Source: JALOOB01 sp040766655 (GTDB lineage Bacteria > Chloroflexota > Anaerolineae > CG2-30-64-16). From it: 64,000 nt of DNA. The number at the start of each line of letters is the position of its first letter. Position 1 is the stretch's first letter. Under the pieces are notes generated by a model. It saw nothing but the letters and a program-made list of their open reading frames with translations. It ran no database searches and was not told the origin of the DNA. This document shows positions 44,301 through 52,245 of this stretch, one piece after another. The position numbers were made by a program, and so were the translations under genes. Location of the stretch: NCBI GenBank assembly GCA_040766655.1, contig JAXGQB010000006.1:186001-250000 (forward strand), read 5' to 3'.

Positions 44301-44445
44301 CACGGATCAGGACAACGCCAAGCACGAAGCAGCCAAGCGCTGGATCGCGGCGGTGAACAACTGGGGGCAGTTGGGCCGCTGGGGATTCCACGTGAACAAG
44401 GACCCACAGGTGCTGGGGGTGGAGTTGGGGTACCTGTCCAAGTGA
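41368..44445 (+). CDS. Res-type helicase-nuclease (type III restriction subunit-like)
   Basis: 1025 residues. Superfamily 2 helicase: Walker A ATGSGKT (175-181), DEGHH (about 304-308), SATPFYL, and motifs V-VI in MLNEGWDAHN and QVVGRGLRRID (about 625-650). A C-terminal PD-(D/E)XK nuclease shows YEPDFLVKLANG and LVLEIKGM (about 957-978). This is the layout of type III restriction Res subunits. The start codon follows the ATPase stop with no gap. Its Mod partner is the IS-split gene upstream, so restriction without modification could be lethal unless Res is inactive or Mod still expressed. Confidence 0.88.
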   Translation: MARPPTNAQQEPLPVQPVDKPILCSPYDEPARHWVYTNEGESYPMEGRRPASYWYKTQRVGDQQMALFAEEQREDLPLVNALRADVRRWRASGYENATQVTKQLLRYWSRADRPRRLFFCQLEAAETIIFLNEIRLTGRQPRFTPQFTDEHMERLRDLPADPNLPPLNRLGLKMATGSGKTVVMAMLLAWAFCNRGQVVSDTRFPAAALIVCPNLTIKERLQVLRPENPDNYFGAFDLVPAAMRPLLHKGKVLVTNWHLFAPESGHVEGGKSYTVVNKGPESPDAFARRVLGDLYDHAPILVMNDEGHHAWRPKPVENGSAPGPGEVAKEMEAEVEEATVWVNGLDTLNRAAGIRCCVDLSATPFYLGGTGYIEGAPFPWLVSDFGLVDAIESGIVKIPRLPVSDTTGRPEPKYFRLWQHITENLQPGERLPGRARKPKPQVVYREAEPALLTLAGQWVERFKYIEQATDEKDKTPPALIIVCDNTDIAEVFYRNISGEQQVEVVSNSAGAAGEGSDDEDDEGEEPEVAPSKRKAKVKTRTVYGQGRVFPGYFSNRDGFTPTIRIDSRLLAKAESGDPGVNRSDAAEQLRRIVATVGVKGEPGEQVRCVVSVAMLNEGWDAHNVTHILGVRAFGSQLLCEQVVGRGLRRIDYTADPQTGMLTEEYVDIYGVPFSLIPFKGRETKATAPIDRPKNHVRALPERGAYEIRFPVVESYAFALRRNVITADIAGMEPLRLEPEHEPTAVFVKPRVGYEIGAASLAGPGEFQQQDRGAYYASTHLQTIEFEIARQVVFALVGDQEHSPNPKSNPRLRLQSRHQLFPQVLRLVHAYIDRKVDCRGVDPRELGQEKYFQRVVGRMIAAIRPDDSQGEPPLMPILNRYKPVGTTAEVDFKTTRPCQGTQRSHINLVAADTATWEQSAAFRLEQAALAGTVKYYARNDGLEFVIPYDYLEVSQHYEPDFLVKLANGITLVLEIKGMVTDQDNAKHEAAKRWIAAVNNWGQLGRWGFHVNKDPQVLGVELGYLSK

Positions 44446-44515
44446 GGAAGTGTTCGTCGCGGGTCTCGCCCGAAAACAAGGACTGCGAAATTCTGTGTCG
44501 CCTTCGGAGGAGATG

Positions 44516-45103
44516 ATGGGAGCGATCATTGCTCTAACTTGCACTTCCTGCGGAGCCAAACTGGAAATCACCGAAGACATCGACCGTTTTGCGTGTGCTC
44601 ATTGTGGCACGGAACACCTCGTCAAGCGGGGCGGAGGTATAGTCTCACTTGCTCCGGTGGTCGAGAAGTTGGAGCGCGTGCACGAGGCTACGAGTGCTAC
44701 CGCTCGTGAACTGACTGTTGCTCGCCTGGAGCGTGAGATTTCCGCCTTGCAGGCGGAGGCGAGCAAACTAGCCCGTATGATAGCTGCCGACGACATCACG
44801 TCTACGGCAGCGCTCCTGAACTGCATTGGAAAAGTCGGATTCCTGAGGCAGATACAACTCGGCACTAAGGAATCTTCGCGAGAGAAGGATATCCTCTTCT
44901 GCAGTGAGTTGCTAGACGGGTTATCTGCGGAAGAAGCGTTCGCGATGCAGCGGCACTACGAGAATATGCTTGGCGGATCGATATTCAAGACGGCAGGTCG
45001 AAAAGCGAGACACAAGAACCTTGTTCGGATTGCTGATCTGAAGAGGCAGATAGCTGACCACAAGAGCGAGATCAAACGTCAGCTTGGCTCGCGGCCCGAC
45101 TAG
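44516..45103 (+). CDS. Zinc-ribbon coiled-coil protein
   Basis: 195 residues starting at ATG 44516 (GGAGGAG just before the double ATG). LTCTSCGAKL and FACAHCGTEHL (Cys 9, 12, 27, 30) make a zinc ribbon. The middle part (LERVHEATSATARELTVARLEREISALQAEASKLA) is a coiled coil, and a second helical segment ends the protein. It lies about 70 bp after the Res-like gene on the same strand. Possible accessory subunit; family not recognised. Confidence 0.6.
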   Translation: MGAIIALTCTSCGAKLEITEDIDRFACAHCGTEHLVKRGGGIVSLAPVVEKLERVHEATSATARELTVARLEREISALQAEASKLARMIAADDITSTAALLNCIGKVGFLRQIQLGTKESSREKDILFCSELLDGLSAEEAFAMQRHYENMLGGSIFKTAGRKARHKNLVRIADLKRQIADHKSEIKRQLGSRPD

Positions 45104-45114
45104 GACGAACAGCA

Positions 45115-45324
45115 GGGCGGTTGCTTTCAGATCGTTCCATGCGAAGGGCCATAGGGGACGATGATCTGCTGTTTATCACGAGCGCCAACCTGACCGAGTG
45201 CGCCATGAACCTGAACATGGGACTCGGCGTGCTGATCCGCGGCGGTGAGTTGCCGGGGCAAGTGAGGGTGCACTTCGAGCGGCTGATTGGGGCGGGGATG
45301 CTGCGGTGCATTCGTGGCGCTTGA
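45115..45324 (+). pseudogene. Remnant of PLD-family nuclease, copy 1
   Basis: LLFITSANLTECAMNLNMGLGVLIRGGELPGQVRVHFERLIGAG is the end of a phospholipase-D-type nuclease as in DISARM DrmC. Just before it, CATGCGAAG (His-Ala-Lys) of the HKD motif is in another frame, one base off. Only the last 60-odd codons remain. A second remnant lies at 46923. Confidence 0.6.
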
Positions 45325-45479
45325 CTTGGCTCAGGCCCGGTGACGAACCGAGACGCGGCGACTCTTTTTGAGCCGTGCGCAAGGCTGCCATCAACGGGCC
45401 AATCGCCTAATCAAATCGCGCATGGGGCAGTACCAGCCGTGCAACACAGCCGATAGCGGAGGCGTGGGGTAGAGCAGAT

Positions 45480-46742
45480 ATGCTGAACGGTCGATCACGT
45501 CAACACTCAATGCGGTTTTGGAGCCTTCTTTTACTTGGAATGCTGCTGATTTGCCCAGTCCGGACGAATCTGGCGGATGCACCACCTGCTGGTAGCGAGG
45601 AAGGCCTTGCGACGTTCTATTTACCGGTTATCATGCACAATTGCCGTGTTCCCTGGCGTTGGGATGCCGCATCACCCGTTCTCACCGCTAATCCCGCGCC
45701 TGGTCTAGCAACAAGCCCGGTTGGAGTCATCGACCGATCTGGCACTCTGCACGTGTTCTGGGGTCGCAGCGAGTGGTCTCAGTCCGGCGCGTTCATCTAT
45801 CATGCGGCCTTAACAACGAGCGGTTGGACAGCGCCCGAACCAATTCGCCCAACTCTCGGCGTTTCCTACAGCCCCGCGCTGCCGCTCGTAGACCCCGACG
45901 GGACGATTCACCTGCTGTGGTTGAACAAACTCACATCGTCAGGACCGGTGCGCCTGCTGCACTCGGCTTACAACGGGAGCTCCTGGAGCGACGAGGAAGC
46001 CGTTTTTTCTTATCCAACGTCAGCCAGCCAGCCAAGTGGCGCGCTGCAGGTCGACAGGGACGGCACGCTGTACGCGATTGTTCAGTACAATCACTACGAT
46101 AGTGTCTTGTACCAGGCACGAAAGGGTGCTGGCGGTTGGCAAGCCCGCCTAGTGCCGGACACATCGCTCGCAGACATCGACATGTGGGCACTAGGTGATC
46201 GTGACGGTGGCGTGCGCCGGTTTGTGAGTCGCTATGAGGGGGGTGACTACAGAGGCTACTACTCGTACTGGCTTGACGCGGCGTTCCGCGTCACGGATGC
46301 TCCGTTCTCTCCAGCACCGCACGGTCGCGCGGGGGACTTGGATGACGACGCTAATCTGCATGTGTACTGGACCGAGAGCGTACCCGTGCCGGGCGGCGTG
46401 GGTGACGGGGTCTTCAACGCGTGCTTCGGCCGCGATCTGCGGCAGCTAACTCCACCACAACTCCTGACTGCGCGGATGGCGGTCACGCCCCCTGCAGTCA
46501 GCGCAGCCGACGACTCTGGCCGATGGAGTCTCGCTTGGCGGTTGGCTGAAAGCGGGCAGGTGGAGATCGCTGTGTGGCGCGGCTGCCAGTTGCAGGTCAT
46601 CGAGCTTGCGCCGCTTCAAGGCACGCCGTCAGCAACGCCCATCCAGGCGATGTTGAGCCGGACGCCGAATCGCTGGTGCGGCTTGTGGGACTTGGGTTAC
46701 GACAGGTATGCCGTTCGCTGTGCGGACGTAACGCTGCCATAG
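45480..46742 (+). CDS. Secreted beta-propeller-like protein
   Basis: 420 residues with a signal peptide (MRFWSLLLLGMLLICPVRT, from a second ATG at 45510) and a FYLPVIMHNC segment common at the start of exported Chloroflexota proteins. The mature part has repeats such as SPVGVIDRSGTLHVFWG, PALPLVDPDGTIHLLWLN and SGALQVDRDGTLYAIVQY, which suggest a BNR/sialidase-type propeller; no catalytic Asp-box set is clear. It lies between the two PLD remnants. Confidence 0.65.
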   Translation: MLNGRSRQHSMRFWSLLLLGMLLICPVRTNLADAPPAGSEEGLATFYLPVIMHNCRVPWRWDAASPVLTANPAPGLATSPVGVIDRSGTLHVFWGRSEWSQSGAFIYHAALTTSGWTAPEPIRPTLGVSYSPALPLVDPDGTIHLLWLNKLTSSGPVRLLHSAYNGSSWSDEEAVFSYPTSASQPSGALQVDRDGTLYAIVQYNHYDSVLYQARKGAGGWQARLVPDTSLADIDMWALGDRDGGVRRFVSRYEGGDYRGYYSYWLDAAFRVTDAPFSPAPHGRAGDLDDDANLHVYWTESVPVPGGVGDGVFNACFGRDLRQLTPPQLLTARMAVTPPAVSAADDSGRWSLAWRLAESGQVEIAVWRGCQLQVIELAPLQGTPSATPIQAMLSRTPNRWCGLWDLGYDRYAVRCADVTLP

Positions 46743-46922
46743 CACGATCTGCTTGAACTCGCGTCCTGATTCCTGAGAGAACCGGGCGGACGCCGCGGGC
46801 CGTACCGTTGACACGAGCTTGTGATGTGTGTCCTTTTGATAGCCGTCCCACCGACCAGCCGGAACGTACTGAGTCCTTGTACGAGAGGAGTGCGGTGGCA
46901 AATTGCAGCCGGCTCTTCATCA

Positions 46923-47111
46923 ATTAGCGCCAACCTGACCGAGTGCGCCATGAGCCTGAACATGGAACTTGGCGTCCTGATACGCGGCAGCGAGTTGCCG
47001 GGGCAAGTGAGGGTGCACTTCGAGCGGCTGATTGGGGCGGGTGTGTTGAGGCGCGTCGGCCTAGTCGACCACTTCTGGCGCGGTACGGTACAAGTGAGTG
47101 GCATCGAGTAG
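46923..47111 (+). pseudogene. Remnant of PLD-family nuclease, copy 2
   Basis: ISANLTECAMSLNMELGVLIRGSELPGQVRVHFERLIGAGVLRRV repeats copy 1 (45176-45310) with few changes and runs on to a stop at 47111. No upstream nuclease part is present. The two copies are in the same orientation about 1.75 kb apart. Confidence 0.6.
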
Positions 47112-47204
47112 CACGCCACGCCGGCCGGGTAAGGCGAGCCATCCAGGGATGGTCAGGTTACGCAATCGCGTGGTGGCTGTTCACGCCAAAGAAGAAAGGA
47201 CGAG

Positions 47205-47525
47205 ATGGCATTGGAACCAAGTGGAAAGGAAGACATCGCGGCCGCCCTCATCGCTGAATCTCAGCTACCGTTTTCGGAGCGCGAGAAGCAGTTTGTGCGA
47301 GAGGCATTGAGACAGGGTGGTGATTGGAGCACCGTGTCTGCCGTATACAGTGCCAGGATACTGGAGCGAGCGCTGGTTCGCCATGCTGAGGCCATGAATC
47401 GTGCTGCCGCCGCATCTGATAGTCAGGCCTCCGGGCTGAAATGGGCAACCGTAGCTTTGGTGTTGGCCACCATTGGGCTGGGCATTGCATCGCTTATTGG
47501 ACCGGCCCTGCGAATCGGTGGCTAG
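47205..47525 (+). CDS. Small membrane protein (106 aa)
   Basis: AAAGGACGAG precedes the ATG. A charged N-terminal helical part (ESQLPFSEREKQFVREALRQGG) is followed by one membrane helix near the C-terminus (KWATVALVLATIGLGIASLIG). Unrecognised. It lies 83 bp before the beta-helix operon and could be its first gene. Confidence 0.5.
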   Translation: MALEPSGKEDIAAALIAESQLPFSEREKQFVREALRQGGDWSTVSAVYSARILERALVRHAEAMNRAAAASDSQASGLKWATVALVLATIGLGIASLIGPALRIGG

Positions 47526-47608
47526 GGTTGGACTGAGCACCCCCTCTAGGTGTCAGGCATGCTCAGAGGCGGGTCGACAGTGAGAGCCAATCTGCGAAGG
47601 AATGGCAC

Positions 47609-48475
47609 ATGGCGATGGATGAAGATGGTCGCGCACTTCTATTGCGCGGAAGCGATTCGGCTCTGCTATCAAGAGGGCTATCCGAGTTTTCGTTATCGCT
47701 GCTCTCGGCTCGATCCCTCATACGGGTCCCGATAGACTTCCCCACTCTGGCATCCGCTCTGGAAGCAGCACCTGCTGGGGCCGTCATCGAAATCTTGCCT
47801 GGCGTCTACCGGGAAAGGGCATTGGTTACCAAGTCGGTGACGATTCGGGGACGGAGAGGTGCAGTACGACTTGCACCAGTGCAGGACGATAGCGGAGAAG
47901 GACTTCTCAAGATCGACCTGCCACTCGGCCGCAACTGCTGCGTGATTGTGGAAGGCGTAACGTTCGACGGCTGGCAGACCTACCCGAAACTGGATTCATG
48001 CGCCGTTCAATGCCACGAGGTTGATTCCGATGATGGCCTTGACGCCGATGATGAGGTTTACTCCAATGAGGATGCCCATGTACGCTTTGTCGAGTGCGAT
48101 TTCGTTGATTGGACCTCATTGTCTAGCTGGACTGGCCTCGATGATGACAGTTTTGCCGAACTAAGACATATATCCGACACGCGAAACTCCTGCCTAGAGC
48201 GGTGTGGCAGCATTGGTCTCTCTGCAGGCTATGGCACCTTCGTCACAATGGAGAGGTGCCGCTTCATCGAGTGCGACTGCGCCATTCATGCCTACGATGT
48301 TCAGATGAGGGTCGAGGCATGCGAGTTCAAGGATTGCGGCCCCGCCTTCTTCCACGAGGGCCGAAGTGTGGTTGAGGTTTCTGGCTGCACGTTCACCGAT
48401 ATCGAGTCCATCGGCTATGGCGATCCAAAGTCGGTTTTGCGCATTGTTGACAGGCCGCAAGCATCGGGCCTCTGA
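47609..48475 (+). CDS. Right-handed beta-helix protein 1 (pectin-lyase fold)
   Basis: 288 residues without a signal peptide. IRVPIDFPTLASALEAAPAGAVIEILPGVYRERALVTKSVTIRG is the classic opening of parallel beta-helix (NosD/pectate-lyase-like) proteins. Coil repeats such as AHVRFVECDFVDW, TFVTMERCRFIECDCAI and MRVEACEFKDCGPAF follow. The next gene encodes a similar protein. The absence of an export signal argues for an intracellular scaffold rather than a polysaccharide lyase. Confidence 0.65.
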   Translation: MAMDEDGRALLLRGSDSALLSRGLSEFSLSLLSARSLIRVPIDFPTLASALEAAPAGAVIEILPGVYRERALVTKSVTIRGRRGAVRLAPVQDDSGEGLLKIDLPLGRNCCVIVEGVTFDGWQTYPKLDSCAVQCHEVDSDDGLDADDEVYSNEDAHVRFVECDFVDWTSLSSWTGLDDDSFAELRHISDTRNSCLERCGSIGLSAGYGTFVTMERCRFIECDCAIHAYDVQMRVEACEFKDCGPAFFHEGRSVVEVSGCTFTDIESIGYGDPKSVLRIVDRPQASGL

Positions 48476-48494
48476 GTTCTTTGGAGATAAGGCA

Positions 48495-49754
48495 GTGAGC
48501 ACCATTAACCATCTGGACAGCTACCACGGCGCACCGGATGTTGGGCGCAGCGACTCAGATGCTGTCATTTCCCTGTCCTCTTCATCTGGCGGGCTAATTG
48601 CGCGCGCGGCCACCGAATTTCTCGTCGTGCAGCCTCGCACGGTCACGGTGCCTGACGACTACCCATCCATAATGTTGGCCGTGATGCATGCAGGTGTGGG
48701 AGACAGAATTCTTGTCAGGCAGGGCGCGTATCAGGAGCACCTGATCATCACCAAGCCACTGAGTCTTTCAGCGCTCGGTGGCAAGGTCACGATATCAAGC
48801 ATAGACTCAACTATTCCCGTCGTCTTGGTCGACGTGAGCCAGCACGATGATGCTTGGGTTTCCCTTAGCGGCATGACGTTTGTGGGCAAGAAAGGGGTGT
48901 TGACTCAGTCGCAGACGGGTATCGAAATCATAAGCGGTCATTGCCGTTTGGCAGACTGCGCCTTTGTCGACTGGTATCAAATGCACCCCGATTACGTGGG
49001 CACGTTGGACGATGATGAAGCCGACGCGTATTTTTCCGACTACCAAGGGGGCACCGCAGTAACCGCGCGAGGCCGATGGTCTTCGCTCGAAATCATGGGC
49101 TCTGCATTCGACGGCGCAGATTCCGGCATCGACGCCTCAGATGGTGCACGTGTGGTCATTCGCATGTGCGCCTTTGCCGGCTGCCAGAGTGGAGTATGCA
49201 TCTTCCAATCAGCGGATGCCCATTTGGAGTCAAATACATTCTCAGTGTCGGGGTTGAACGTCGGCCGCGACGTCAGACTCTTCTCTGAGTATGACACGCT
49301 AATCGACTCAGAATGCCTCGTCGATACTGCTGCATCTTCAGGCACTTCTTTAGCCTTCAACCATCTAACCTTTCGCGGCCAGACCTTGGTTGGCCTTGCT
49401 GTGGGCGATGGTTTGGTCCATCCGGGAGAGAACGGCGAATGGTTATGGGAAGCACCGACCATCACCCTTGCTGAGAGTATTATCTGCGTCCGCGAGGAAT
49501 ATCCTTCCGTGCGATACGCTGCGTCAGCCTTCAACATTGATATGGATCGGCTGCCAAAACCCTGGGAGGCCGTGAACGTGTGGCGAGCCGTGCAACTGCG
49601 CGGAAGAAATCTGCTGTGCAGTCCCGGAATTCCCGGATCGAAGGACCCCAGATTTGGCCCAGTCTGTGATGGGAAGTTGACCCTATTGGATGATTCTCCC
49701 GCGCGCCGCGCGGCTAGCGACGGCAGCAACCTTGGTGCATGGCAAGGAGACTAA
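48495..49754 (+). CDS. Right-handed beta-helix protein 2 (pectin-lyase fold)
   Basis: 419 residues from a GTG with GGAGATAAGG upstream. It has the same opening as protein 1 (VTVPDDYPSIMLAVMHAGVGDRILVRQGAYQEHLIITKPLSLSALGG) and coil repeats (HCRLADCAFVDWYQ, SSLEIMGSAFDGADSGIDASDG, ARVVIRMCAFAGCQSG). Nineteen bases separate it from protein 1, and its stop is 3 bp before the J-domain gene. Paralogous pair; cytosolic. Confidence 0.65.
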   Translation: MSTINHLDSYHGAPDVGRSDSDAVISLSSSSGGLIARAATEFLVVQPRTVTVPDDYPSIMLAVMHAGVGDRILVRQGAYQEHLIITKPLSLSALGGKVTISSIDSTIPVVLVDVSQHDDAWVSLSGMTFVGKKGVLTQSQTGIEIISGHCRLADCAFVDWYQMHPDYVGTLDDDEADAYFSDYQGGTAVTARGRWSSLEIMGSAFDGADSGIDASDGARVVIRMCAFAGCQSGVCIFQSADAHLESNTFSVSGLNVGRDVRLFSEYDTLIDSECLVDTAASSGTSLAFNHLTFRGQTLVGLAVGDGLVHPGENGEWLWEAPTITLAESIICVREEYPSVRYAASAFNIDMDRLPKPWEAVNVWRAVQLRGRNLLCSPGIPGSKDPRFGPVCDGKLTLLDDSPARRAASDGSNLGAWQGD

Positions 49755-49757
49755 GCA

Positions 49758-50555
49758 GTGCCAACGAAGCAGCTACTGCCTGAGGAGATTGAGCTTGGTC
49801 GCAAACAGGCCGAACTCGAAGCAAAACGCAGCGATCTCGCTGAACGCGAGTTGGAACTCGCAACCCTGAAAGCGGCCCTAGATCGATTTGAGCGACAGTA
49901 CATCGAACGGGTAGGGAAATTGTACGTCGAGCTTGATCAGATCGAGGCAGAGTATCTCGCCATGCTGGCGGCGCGTTACCCTGCTAATCCGCGGACTCAG
50001 GAATCGGCTGAGGAATCCCGGTACCGCGCCCAGGCAAGCCGCGAGGAATTTCAACATAAGCAGAATGAGTTACCGGCGACTGTACCTGAGGCCCCCAGCG
50101 ATGATCTCAAGGCGTTGTATCGCTCCCTGGCCAAGGCGTGGCATCCTGACGGCACACTGGACCTGGCCGAGAAGGATCGACGCGACGCGCTCATGGTGCA
50201 GATCAACGCAGCCTACAAACGCGGCGATCTGGCTAGGCTTCAGGCGCTCAACGCCGAACTTGGAGCCGCGCCAGAAGCCATCAGGGGCGACGATTTGGGG
50301 GCCGAGATTATCCGCACGATCCGCCGCATCGCGCAGGTAGACCGCCGGCTTGCGGCAATCGAGGACGAAGCGGCTCAGCTTCGTACGAGGGAACTATTCC
50401 GGCTCTATGAACAAACGCTTCGCTTTGCTGAACGGGGCGATGACTTCCTGGAGTACCTAGAAGATGATATCAAGCGGCGCATTTCACATTTTCGAAGCCA
50501 GATCACGCGCGAAGAGGGCCTGGGGTTCCAGCCTGGCACCGCACCGGCAACCTGA
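49758..50555 (+). CDS. Coiled-coil J-domain protein
   Basis: 265 residues. A long charged coiled coil (residues 1-105) is followed by DDLKALYRSLAKAWHPDGTLDLAEKDRRDALMVQINAAYKRGDLARLQAL (115-165), a J domain with the HPD tripeptide at 129-131. A second helical region ends the protein. It should recruit Hsp70 (DnaK) ATPase to a partner, plausibly the beta-helix proteins in the same operon. GTG start three bases after the previous stop. Confidence 0.72.
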   Translation: MPTKQLLPEEIELGRKQAELEAKRSDLAERELELATLKAALDRFERQYIERVGKLYVELDQIEAEYLAMLAARYPANPRTQESAEESRYRAQASREEFQHKQNELPATVPEAPSDDLKALYRSLAKAWHPDGTLDLAEKDRRDALMVQINAAYKRGDLARLQALNAELGAAPEAIRGDDLGAEIIRTIRRIAQVDRRLAAIEDEAAQLRTRELFRLYEQTLRFAERGDDFLEYLEDDIKRRISHFRSQITREEGLGFQPGTAPAT

Positions 50556-50682
50556 GCCCGTGTCACCCCGTGTGGCGCTGTGGAGGCGTACATGGTAGCT
50601 ACTGATTCGGAGTTGCCTTCCAACTGGGCATCCACGGCGATTCGACAAAGGTGAACGAGATGGTCCTGCAATAAGAGGCACG

Positions 50683-51729
50683 ATGACACAGCGTACTGCT
50701 CTAGCGCTACTTGACCGTCTAATGTCTGGCGAGGCGATCGGCGAATGCGATATAGACGCGCTCCTCAACCCGTGGACGGATGAGGACCTGCATCTCGAAT
50801 ACAAACACGGGAACGAACTAGGGAAACGCAACGCCGCCGCCACCGTTCGCCAATATGTGAGTGCTTTTGCGAACAGCGCCGGTGGGATACTGGCAGTCGG
50901 AGTCGACGAAAACACGCATGCCGTTGTCAATGCGGTCGCACCCGGCGGCGGGGAATTGGCTCGCTGGGCTTCCACCTGCCTCACGCAGGTCGCTCCCTAC
51001 TTGTCCCCGCCGCCGCGTATCGTCACCGTACGCCATCGAGATGGCGATGTGTTGCTCATTGCCGTCAACCGCAACCCGGCGCTCGTGCCGCTTTCGGAGG
51101 CCGGGGAGCTAGCTTATTACCTACGAATTCACGACCAAACCCTCAAGGCCCCGAACTATCTCATGACTGACCTGGTGTTGGGGAGACGTGAGCTCGCAGT
51201 ACTGGAAGTCGTGAACGCGGTGGCAGGACTTTCGGTCATTGGTGATCCGACCTCAGCACGCCACATAACCGTAACGCCAGAGATAACGATTGAGAATCGC
51301 GGGCTGTTGCGTGCCACTCGTGTCGCTGCGGGCATTGTGGGTTGGACGCTCGACGATGAGAACGCACCGGTACACAGGCAGATGTTCAGCTACTTGAATC
51401 GAGTTGAACCTCCAACCGCATGGGGGCCACACCGGCTCCGTCACGGTCGATGGCGGCTTTCTGACTCGGAGCACACTTCATTGCCTGCGCTCTGCCTCAT
51501 TGACCTGCGGGAGTGGCAGGAATTCAAGGTCCCATGGATAGAGCACCGATACAAGTGCCTCATGGCGCTCTACATAGAGGCCGAGAATTTCCCGCTGACG
51601 TGGTATCAATTGGAGTGTGTGATACCCCACCATTCCTTCGTATTGCCCATGCAACCGCCGTCTTCCTTGGGTGTAGCCATTGAACGACTCAGCGCGGTCC
51701 GCCCGGTTGTATCTTGGGATGGACTTTGA
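50683..51729 (+). CDS. AlbA_2 (Schlafen-type) putative DNA/RNA-binding protein
   Basis: 348 residues. LHLEYKHGNE and YVSAFANSAGGILAVGVDEN (about residues 37-76) are the AlbA_2/Schlafen core, continuing to VLLIAVNRN and AYYLRIHDQTLKA near 130-155. The C-terminal 180 residues show no known domain. Proteins of this kind act in regulation or as anti-phage nucleases. It is 128 bp after the J-domain gene, so operon membership is uncertain. Confidence 0.72.
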   Translation: MTQRTALALLDRLMSGEAIGECDIDALLNPWTDEDLHLEYKHGNELGKRNAAATVRQYVSAFANSAGGILAVGVDENTHAVVNAVAPGGGELARWASTCLTQVAPYLSPPPRIVTVRHRDGDVLLIAVNRNPALVPLSEAGELAYYLRIHDQTLKAPNYLMTDLVLGRRELAVLEVVNAVAGLSVIGDPTSARHITVTPEITIENRGLLRATRVAAGIVGWTLDDENAPVHRQMFSYLNRVEPPTAWGPHRLRHGRWRLSDSEHTSLPALCLIDLREWQEFKVPWIEHRYKCLMALYIEAENFPLTWYQLECVIPHHSFVLPMQPPSSLGVAIERLSAVRPVVSWDGL

Positions 51730-51920
51730 GAAGCGGTACGCGGTTGCGCTCGCCGAACCGCAGAATCGTTCGAAAGCGTACGGTCGGAGGTATACGATAG
51801 GCCGCGAAGAGGACGACTGTGCCGTGGTGGATGGCCAACTCCTGCGCTGACACTGCAACCCGATCGCGTCGCTCTCAAACCAACAGCAGTTGTGCGTGCG
51901 CGGGCATTCTGGATGGATTC

Positions 51921-52033
51921 GCCATCGAGAGCGGCCTTGATACCTGTTGCGGCCTGAAACCCTCTGCAACTTGGTCATGGACAATGCGATCAAATGCGCA
52001 AATCCCGACCGGCAAGCAGCCCGAAAGGCGGCT
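51921..52033 (+). ncRNA. Decayed SAM-I-like riboswitch (copy 2)
   Basis: Aligns with the SAM-I element at 55611: GCCATCGAGAGCGG, CTCTGCAAC, a TTGGTC/GATCAA hairpin, TGCGCAAATCCC and CCCGAAAGGCGG occur in the same order. The P1 stem pairs poorly (GCCATC against GGCGGC) and no downstream gene or T-tract terminator is seen. Probably a relic. The rest of 51730-52245 holds this and an IS end. Confidence 0.5.
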
Positions 52034-52127
52034 TAGGTAGTATGTCGCCCTGTGCGTCTCACTGATAGTTGTCGAAAGGCGCTCTGTCGGGCCGCGTGAT
52101 GGGGCGAGAATATGGCTAGGGTGTATT

Positions 52128-52241
52128 TGTCAACCGAAAAGGGAACCATTAGACGGCCGAAAAGGGAACCACTTCAGCCTATCAGCTTGCACTCCGACGA
52201 TTGAAAAGGGAACCGTTTGATGGTTGAAAAGGGAACCACTA
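52128..52241. mobile_element. Solo end of another IS21-like element
   Basis: Begins TGTCA (52128) and contains GAAAAGGGAACC four times, the subterminal repeat style of an IS21 group different from the two complete elements here. No transposase gene of this group is present, so it is a remnant. Confidence 0.6.
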
Positions 52242-52245
52242 AGGC

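Noticed and set aside
42856..44580. 574-codon minus-strand frame opposite the Res-like gene
   Set aside because: Mirror of a conserved helicase gene; no motif of its own.
51478..51993. 171-codon minus-strand frame opposite the AlbA_2 gene
   Set aside because: Mostly a shadow of the AlbA_2 gene and the decayed riboswitch; no motif.
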